Assembly: GCA_021153265.1 (NCBI GenBank)
Contig: JAGKTU010000013.1
Location: forward strand, 1-35,165
Direction of reading: 5' to 3'
Origin: Clostridia bacterium
GTDB taxonomy: Bacteria; Bacillota; Clostridia; Oscillospirales; Oscillospiraceae
DNA length: 35,165 nt
Made by a program: the position numbers and the translations under genes. Every line of letters begins with the position of its first letter. The stretch's first letter is position 1. Shown in pieces: positions 30,966 through 35,165 of this stretch. A model generated the notes under the pieces. The model searched no databases and was not told where the DNA came from. It worked only from the letters and a program-made list of their open reading frames with translations.

Positions 30966-32327
30966 TTACTTTCCTACACAAAAACGTTCAAAGATTCGGG
31001 CGGTGATGTCCTCCCGGACGGTGGCACCGGTGACTTCGCCCATGGCTTCCATGGCTTCCTCCACGTCGGTGAGCACTGCGTCGGGGGTTAAGCCCAGCTT
31101 CAGTCCCTGCAGGGACCGGAGCATGGCTTCGTATGCCCGGCGGCAGGCGTCGAACTGCCGGGTGTTGGTGAGGATGGAACCGTCACAGGGTGTTTGGGTT
31201 TCAAAGAGAACGTCCAATACGTCTGCCAACTGGTCAAGACCTTCGCTTGTCTTGGCGCAGATGTGGATGACGTTCATAAAGGGTAGGTCGCTGGGGGCGA
31301 CGGCGGAACCTAGGTCGGATTTATTGATGAGGGCAACGGCATTTTGGTGCTCGCAGCACAGGTCGATGATGGCTTCGTCCTCGTCTGTTAAAGGTTTGGA
31401 GCCGTCGCAGACGAACAGGACAAGGTCAGCATCCTCCACGGCCTTTTTGGAGCGCTCCACGCCGATGGCTTCCACGGTGTCGGCGGTATCCCGGATGCCT
31501 GCGGTGTCGATGAGCCGCAGGCGGTGATTGCCTAACATGACGGTCTCCTCAACGGTGTCGCGGGTGGTGCCGGGAATGTCGGTGACGATGCAGCGGTCGT
31601 AGCCCGCAAGGGCGTTCAGCAGGCTGGATTTGCCTACGTTGGGCTTGCCGACAATGGCGGCAGCAATGCCGGAGCGGAGAATGCGGCCCTGACCGTAGGT
31701 TTGCAGAAGGGAATAAAGGGATTTGGCGGCGGCCCGGAGGCTTTTTTCATAGGAAGCAAGGCCGAAATCTTCGATATCCTCGTCGGGGTAATCGAGAACC
31801 GCATGGAAATGGCTGCAGAGGTTGGTCAGCTCGTCATAGATGGGTGAGAGCTTCTTCTGCAGAACACCGCCCACCTGTCCGGCGGCGTTGGCGGCGGCGT
31901 CGGCTGTCTCCGCTTCGATGAGGTCGATGACGGCTTCCGCCTGGGTCAGCTCCAGCTTGCCGTTTAGAAAAGCGCGCTTGGTAAATTCGCCCCGTTTGGC
32001 AGGCTTTGCGCCGGCGATATACAGCGCTTCCAGTCCGGCTGCCAAAACCGCAGGAGAGCCATGGCAATGGAATTCTACGGTGTCCTCACCGGTGTAGCTG
32101 TGGGGAGCGTGGCTGCAGACGGCCATGCACTGGTCGATGACCCGACCGTCCTTGTCATGGAGTTCACCAAGGCACAGCTTGCGGCTGGGAGCTTTGGACA
32201 GGGGCTTTCCATTATATAATGTAAATACTTTTGCCGCTACGGCGATGCAGTCGTCGCCGGTGAGGCGGATGATGCCAATGGCGGAAATTTGGTTGCCGGT
32301 GGATACGGCGGCAATGGTGTGGGACAT
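30966..32327 (-). CDS. mnmE: tRNA modification GTPase MnmE
   Basis: 453 aa from ATG 32327 (RBS GGAGGACA). The N-terminal formyl-THF-binding domain starts HTIAAVSTGNQISAIGIIR. The G domain has GKPNVGKSSLLNAL near 220-233, DIPGTTRDT, DTAGIR and a NKSD near 334. It ends FERFCVGK, the C-x-G-K motif required for modification. With MnmG it adds carboxymethylaminomethyl groups to U34 of tRNAs. Middle gene of a three-gene operon. Confidence 0.97.
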   Translation of the reverse strand: MSHTIAAVSTGNQISAIGIIRLTGDDCIAVAAKVFTLYNGKPLSKAPSRKLCLGELHDKDGRVIDQCMAVCSHAPHSYTGEDTVEFHCHGSPAVLAAGLEALYIAGAKPAKRGEFTKRAFLNGKLELTQAEAVIDLIEAETADAAANAAGQVGGVLQKKLSPIYDELTNLCSHFHAVLDYPDEDIEDFGLASYEKSLRAAAKSLYSLLQTYGQGRILRSGIAAAIVGKPNVGKSSLLNALAGYDRCIVTDIPGTTRDTVEETVMLGNHRLRLIDTAGIRDTADTVEAIGVERSKKAVEDADLVLFVCDGSKPLTDEDEAIIDLCCEHQNAVALINKSDLGSAVAPSDLPFMNVIHICAKTSEGLDQLADVLDVLFETQTPCDGSILTNTRQFDACRRAYEAMLRSLQGLKLGLTPDAVLTDVEEAMEAMGEVTGATVREDITARIFERFCVGK

Positions 32328-32346
32328 GGTTGTCCTCCTTAGAAAG

Positions 32347-32964
32347 TTATTCTTCTCTGATAAATGCAAGTGGATCGCCTTCGCTGGTGATGAAGTGCAT
32401 GAGCATATAGGCGCACATGATGGCCACATTTTCTTCTTTCAGAATTCTGCGGCATTCTGCTCGGTCGGCAAGGATCACCTGGATGTCCTCGGAATCTTCC
32501 TGATGGGCATTGGTGGGAGTTCCGGAGCAGTAGCCGTATACCGTGCCGCAGCTTTCATCGGTCATACCGATGGTGGTGAAGAAGGGACGGGAATAGCTGC
32601 CGGCATCGATGGGTGTGAATTGGAGGCCGGTTTCCTCATACATCTCCCGGACGGCGGCGGTGAGCATATCTTCGCCCTGTTCGACCAATCCTGCCGGGAA
32701 CTCATAGCAATAGCCACCGAGGGGATAGCGGAACTGGCGAATGAGTACCACTTTATCCTTCTGCTCACCCCAGACACCGTAGAGAATCACGCCGTCGGCC
32801 CGGTTTTGATGGGTGACGGCTTTTAAGTCCTCGATCCGCTTGGCACGGGAGGCGACGTAGTAGGGGTGGGCGCAGGCGGTACCGTTTCGTTGGATAGCCT
32901 CAAATTCGTAGAAGTTCAGATAGGGTGTGTCGGTTTTCTTTTCGATCTTTCCAACTTTGCTCAC
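32347..32964 (-). CDS. Nudix hydrolase (ADP-ribose pyrophosphatase-like)
   Basis: 205 aa from GTG 32964 after CGGAGGTGG; the formal start at 32973 overlaps this site. The Nudix box GLVEQGEDMLTAAVREMYEE plus TGL fits G-x5-E-x7-R-E-U-x-E-E-x-G-U. It is preceded by the EFPAG strand typical of ADP-ribose pyrophosphatases. The exact nucleotide-diphosphate substrate is unknown. First gene of the operon with mnmE (19-base gap) and the cysteine desulfurase. Confidence 0.9.
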   Translation of the reverse strand: MSKVGKIEKKTDTPYLNFYEFEAIQRNGTACAHPYYVASRAKRIEDLKAVTHQNRADGVILYGVWGEQKDKVVLIRQFRYPLGGYCYEFPAGLVEQGEDMLTAAVREMYEETGLQFTPIDAGSYSRPFFTTIGMTDESCGTVYGYCSGTPTNAHQEDSEDIQVILADRAECRRILKEENVAIMCAYMLMHFITSEGDPLAFIREE

Positions 32965-32997
32965 GGAAACCACCTCCGAAAATGCACATAATAATTA

Positions 32998-33026
32998 ATT
33001 ATATCATTCTAATGTAAAAAAAGCAA
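32998..33026 (-). promoter_or_regulatory. Promoter of the Nudix-mnmE operon
   Basis: On the minus strand, TTGCTT (33021-33026), a 17-base spacer and TATAAT (32998-33003). Confidence 0.65.
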
Positions 33027-33081
33027 ATGAAAAGCACATAGTTCTCCCTTTTTTGGATAGGCTATGGGAGAGGTGATGGAG

Positions 33082-34488
33082 ATGACGGACAAGGAGATAA
33101 GTGGACGCTTTGCCGGAGCGGAGGATTTTATTCGCAGAGAGCTGCGGTGCAGCGGGTTTGCGATCTATGCTTATGCCATCGACGGCCTTGTGTCCAGCGC
33201 GGATGCGGCTGAGAGTGTGTTTCGCCCCATCGCCACCAATCTTGACGGAGCGACCATGGAACAGCTTTATGACAGGGCGCTCAAAGGCGGTATCTATAAT
33301 ACGGTGGCTTCTGCCTGCAAGGATACAGAAGATGCGGTGCTGAAACTGGTGAACGGCTTTTGCGTGGTGTTGTTTCCAGGTGCGGGGGCGGTGGCTTATG
33401 AAGTCAGAACCGGCGTCAGCCGTACACCCAATCCGCCGGAAGTGGAAAATACGGTCAAAGGTGCAAAAGACGCCTTTGTGGAAACTATGCGGATCAACAC
33501 CAGTTTGATCCGGCGCCATCTGCGTACCCCGGAATTGCGGCTGAAGCAGTTGGTGGTGGGCAGACGGAGTTTGACAAATGTGACAGTTGTCTGGATCGAA
33601 GGGATCACCAATCGGGAATTGGTCCGCAGAATGGAAGAACGTCTCAAATCCATTAATATAGATGCGATGTTGTCGCCATCGTCGGTGGAGGAGTATGTGA
33701 CCGGCTCCAGATGGACGACTTTTCCGCTGCTGCAATACACGGAACGTGCGGATCGGTTTTGCCAAGGATTGCTGAATGGCCGGGTGGGACTGATCGTGGA
33801 TGGTTTGCCGCTTGGATATTTGGCACCGGTGAATTTGGGGTATTTGATGGACAGTCCGGAGGACCGAAGCCGTGATTTTATCAGCGCTTCCTGCATTCGG
33901 GTGCTGCGCTACAGCGCATTGGTGCTGAGCTTGCTGCTGCCTGCGTTTTATATTGCGCTGATTACCTTCCATCCGCAGTATGTGCCGGAAGGATTGCTGC
34001 GAATTATTATGGCCAGCAAGGAAGAGGTCCCATTCACAACCGGTGCAGAGGTTTTGGGGTTGCTGATCGCCTACGAACTGCTGCAGGAGTCGGGGATCCA
34101 CCTGCCCCAGGCAATCGGCCAGTCAGTATCCACTATTGGCGGTATCGTGGTCGGTACGGCAGCGGTGGAGGCGGGGCTGATTTCTCCGGTGGTACTGATT
34201 GTAGTTAGCATCGCCGGCGTCTGTGGCTTTGCGCTTCCGAATCGAGATTTGGCAGAGGGCGTTCGTGTCTGGCGATTCGGACTGGGCATTTTGGGATCAC
34301 TATTCGGAATGTTGGGCGTAGCAGCGGGGGTCAGCGCAATGGTGATTCATATGGCGCTGCTTAAGAGTCTTGGCGTCTGCTATCTGAAGCCGTTTTCGGG
34401 GGATCGGGGGTTGCTTCGAAGACGGTTAAAGAATATGAAAAACAGGGATGTAGATCTGGATCCGGAAGACAACAAAAATCAACAGTAA
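33082..34488 (+). CDS. GerA-family spore germination protein (GerAA/SpoVAF-like)
   Basis: About 468 aa from ATG 33082 (GAGAGGTG six bases upstream; the in-frame ATGs at 33064 and 33076 overlap or precede it). Soluble N-terminal domain, then RRHLRTPELRLKQLVVGRRS, LPLLQYTERAD-like and PVNLGYLMDSPEDR landmarks of the GerA family. Four to five membrane segments follow from about residue 275 (LVLSLLLPAFYIALITF, later VVLIVVSIAGVCGFALP). These subunits sit in the inner spore membrane and take part in nutrient sensing or DPA/ion release. No GerB or GerC partner follows; the rRNA operon starts instead. Confidence 0.9.
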   Translation: MTDKEISGRFAGAEDFIRRELRCSGFAIYAYAIDGLVSSADAAESVFRPIATNLDGATMEQLYDRALKGGIYNTVASACKDTEDAVLKLVNGFCVVLFPGAGAVAYEVRTGVSRTPNPPEVENTVKGAKDAFVETMRINTSLIRRHLRTPELRLKQLVVGRRSLTNVTVVWIEGITNRELVRRMEERLKSINIDAMLSPSSVEEYVTGSRWTTFPLLQYTERADRFCQGLLNGRVGLIVDGLPLGYLAPVNLGYLMDSPEDRSRDFISASCIRVLRYSALVLSLLLPAFYIALITFHPQYVPEGLLRIIMASKEEVPFTTGAEVLGLLIAYELLQESGIHLPQAIGQSVSTIGGIVVGTAAVEAGLISPVVLIVVSIAGVCGFALPNRDLAEGVRVWRFGLGILGSLFGMLGVAAGVSAMVIHMALLKSLGVCYLKPFSGDRGLLRRRLKNMKNRDVDLDPEDNKNQQ

Positions 34489-34516
34489 AAAAGTTGAAAA
34501 AAGATGAAAAAAGGTA

Positions 34517-34545
34517 TTGACAAATAGGGGAGGAGGTGATAATAT
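34517..34545 (+). promoter_or_regulatory. rRNA operon promoter P1
   Basis: TTGACA (34517-34522), a 17-base spacer and TAATAT (34540-34545). Confidence 0.8.
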
Positions 34546-34619
34546 ATGCAAGCTGTCCGCGAGAGCGGCGGCGCTGAAAAAGAACAGCGAAGAAAAATGA
34601 AAAAACTTGAAAAAAGTTC

Positions 34620-34648
34620 TTGACAAAGTAACTTCTCTGTGATATAGT
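34620..34648 (+). promoter_or_regulatory. rRNA operon promoter P2
   Basis: TTGACA (34620-34625), a 17-base spacer and TATAGT (34643-34648), about 205 bases before the 16S gene. A CCGCGAGAGCGG element occurs downstream of both P1 (about 34557) and P2 (about 34661). Confidence 0.85.
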
Positions 34649-34852
34649 AAGCGAGCTAACCGCGAGAGCGGAAAGCGCGTCTGTACCTTGTAAATTGAAT
34701 AACGTAAAGACAAACTATAACACCTTGGACAATTAATGAATTGTTTAAGTTTCGATTGAAATCGAATTTAAGCCAACGAAAATTCTTGAGTAATTATTGC
34801 TAGAAGCAAATTATTCAAAAACTTGATTTGAGGCTCGAAAGAGCTTTAGATA
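34649..34852 (+). other. 16S rRNA leader
   Basis: A non-coding, AT-rich leader of about 200 bases between P2 and the mature 16S. It contains the TTGTAAATTGAATAACG phrase common in Firmicute rRNA leaders and complementary stretches expected to form the 16S processing stem. No tRNA gene or ORF is seen. Confidence 0.7.

Positions 34853-35165
<313 letters not shown>

Overview
The last ~310 bases are the start of a 16S rRNA gene whose sequence resembles Oscillospiraceae (Oscillibacter-like clostridia). A GerA-family spore-germination protein lies just upstream, so the window most likely comes from an anaerobic gut Firmicute of endospore-forming ancestry. Housekeeping genes fill the right third. 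The left two thirds are accessory DNA.

Layout. 1-5 kb: remnant of a type III restriction-modification locus (Mod cut down to its C-terminal part, Res intact). It is followed by three small genes that look like a defence cassette: a zinc-ribbon plus HEPN (Ymh/TIGR02391-like) protein, a GIY-YIG nuclease, and an unnamed protein with an R-x4-H HEPN-like motif. 5-10.4 kb: a DUF6809 gene and a DUF6512-like membrane protein on the minus strand, then a seven-gene plus-strand run. That run is headed by a MazG-like protein under a promoter carrying a textbook Gram-positive LexA (SOS) box, and ends at a strong terminator. 10.4-13.7 kb: an AlkZ-type DNA glycosylase, an ECF sigma factor fused to a large C-terminal domain, and two more DUF6809 paralogues, one broken by an 8-bp tandem duplication.

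13.8-20.3 kb: the control and recombination module of an integrative element. It holds a promoter with a structured, terminator-ended leader, an excisionase-like protein, a HTH/replication-type protein, two tandem tyrosine recombinases and an AT-rich HEPN-STAND ATPase that is probably an anti-phage protein. A perfect 23-bp direct repeat at 6128 and 20278 brackets 14.1 kb that includes this module, so it may mark the element ends. 20.3-22.6 kb: a DUF3892 protein, an S66 peptidase behind a leader-peptide/terminator attenuator, and an intact tRNA-Pro(UGG) next to two broken tRNA-Pro copies. These copies look like scars of repeated integration.

22.7-35.2 kb: a lipoprotein with a starch-binding-like domain, ychF and sdaA, proS, a P-loop kinase-like protein, gdhA, and a Nudix-mnmE-cysteine desulfurase operon (MnmE and sulfur delivery both serve tRNA wobble-uridine modification). 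A gerA-type gene and a ribosomal RNA operon with two tandem promoters follow.

The most interesting points are three separate proteins with an RNxxxH HEPN signature in one island, the possible SOS-controlled 14-kb element, the attenuator leader at 21.8-22.0 kb, the structured leader RNA at 13.9 kb, and the tRNA-Pro anticodon-loop scar. All functional statements come from reading motifs by eye; no searches were run.
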